This document shows, piece by piece, positions 63,101 to 64,000 of a DNA stretch of 64,000 nt. The DNA comes from Rotaria macrura (lineage: Eukaryota; Rotifera; Eurotatoria; Philodinida; Philodinidae). The DNA is taken from NCBI GenBank assembly GCA_900239685.1, contig OENT01000639.1, positions 25,727 through 89,726 of the forward strand, in the 5' to 3' direction. Below the pieces are notes generated by a model. The model made no database searches and was not told the origin of the DNA. It was given only the letters and a program-made list of their open reading frames with translations. A program made the translations under genes and the position numbers. Within the stretch, counting starts at the first letter, position 1; each line of letters starts with the position of its first letter.

Positions 63101-64000
63101 ATAGAAAAATAGATTTCTATGTTGACGATTGTTGCATTTGAAAAGAAGTGTTTCTCAAATTATATATCTATGTATACAACTGACATGTGAGCACTGCTGC
63201 TTCTCGTATCAAATTAGTAGCATAAAAAGGATTTCATGTCCAACAATTTACACTTCAATTTGATGATGAACGTGTGAACGAGGTTTGCAAATCAAGTACT
63301 GAATATTTTGATCTAGCTTAAAAAATATCAAACCATCGTCATCGTTTAAATTCGAATACGAGTTCCAATGTTATAACGTACAGTAGAGATTAGTCTGATG
63401 ATTGTTAATGCATCGCATATGATTGGACATCTTTTTATTTCAAACGCTGATATAAAATATCCAGACGATGGAAAGGTCAGTTTGTCGAAAGCATCAAAAT
63501 GAATACTGTTGTTCTGTATTTTTTCCATTAAGCATGAGTAATCAATGACATGCTGTATCATCTTACTACTCTTTTCATTCCATAAAGAAATTATTCGTAT
63601 GTATCAATTGATGATCAGATCAGTACGATTCTTCATCAGCTAGAAAATACAAAATATTGAATTCTTTGTCTTTTGAATTTATTCATGAAAGATAAAAGAC
63701 AATGTTATCAATTCAAAACAGTCAAAGTGATTATTATCGGCCAATGAACTATACTATGAACTTAAAAAAGTTTTTCTACTTTGATAACAGTAAAGAAATG
63801 TGTTACGATTATCATTTCTATACCTTCTATTCATGCTGTCAGTACAGCCGGAATAAAAAACAATTATACGTCTTTTCTTTTTAGAAAGATACATTTCTAT
63901 TTCATCAGTTGTTTTTATAAATTGTGTGCAAATAAAATAAATCAATTTTCATCTCCTAATCCACCTTCGAAGGTCAATGGAAATCAAATTCTTTATTGCA
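60171..64000. other. No gene recognised
   Basis: 3.8 kb of AT-rich sequence. All open frames are under 75 codons, without domain-like composition or obvious splice partners. No inverted-repeat element was spotted. It could be intergenic, or a large intron of a gene beyond the window. Confidence 0.45.

Noticed and set aside
1..64000. CRISPR arrays, operons, rRNA or tRNA genes
   Set aside because: No regularly spaced repeats of CRISPR type, no rRNA core sequence and no tRNA cloverleaf found by eye. The genes are spliced eukaryotic genes with separate 3' signals, so an operon reading does not apply.

Overview
The window is AT-rich animal DNA with short GT-AG introns (47-75 bp is common), AATAAA sites after stop codons, many non-autonomous DNA-transposon remnants and one 294-bp assembly gap. 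The mix of gene families (an ADP-ribosyltransferase fused to kinesin-light-chain-type TPRs, several TIR proteins, a secreted FG-GAP/VCBS protein, a TMEM222 orthologue) suggests a bdelloid rotifer such as Rotaria or Adineta. That assignment is inference from gene content; no marker gene proves it.

Layout. 1-12.3 kb: no intact gene; decayed coding fragments, a Mutator-like remnant with GATCAGTAA repeat arrays (2.67-6.44 kb) and several MITE families. 13.06-14.37 kb (+): a two-exon secreted FG-GAP/VCBS protein. 14.5-17.0 kb: a decayed ORF and a small palindrome. 17.06-27.80 kb (-): a nine-exon gene, 1,344 aa by my splicing, with SAM, KH-like repeats, macro, TIR-like and a C-terminal conserved module. 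27.8-34.9 kb: intergenic DNA with MITEs and the gap. 34.90-44.45 kb (+): a ten-exon paralogue (1,360 aa) in head-to-head orientation, with most splice positions and phases conserved. 46.03-51.78 kb (+): an armadillo-repeat/TIR gene resembling SARM1 without SAM domains. 54.22-56.26 kb (+): an ART-TPR gene. 57.82-58.65 kb (+): TMEM222. 59.22-60.17 kb: a DNA transposon remnant with about 200-bp terminal inverted repeats. 60.2-64 kb: nothing recognised.

How the genes may work together. Four adjacent genes over about 39 kb all use domains that make, read or transfer ADP-ribose from NAD+: TIR (NAD+ hydrolase in SARM1 and many immune proteins), macro (ADP-ribose binding) and ART (ADP-ribosyl transfer). 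At the position matching the SARM1 catalytic glutamate, the ARM-TIR protein keeps Glu (E657), while the two SAM-macro-TIR paralogues carry Gln (Q898) and Ser (S870). I infer one likely NADase, two likely scaffold or sensor pseudo-TIR proteins, and one likely active ART (R-S-ExE intact). Co-location does not prove a shared pathway. All exon joins were made by eye from splice consensus, frame continuity and comparison between paralogues.
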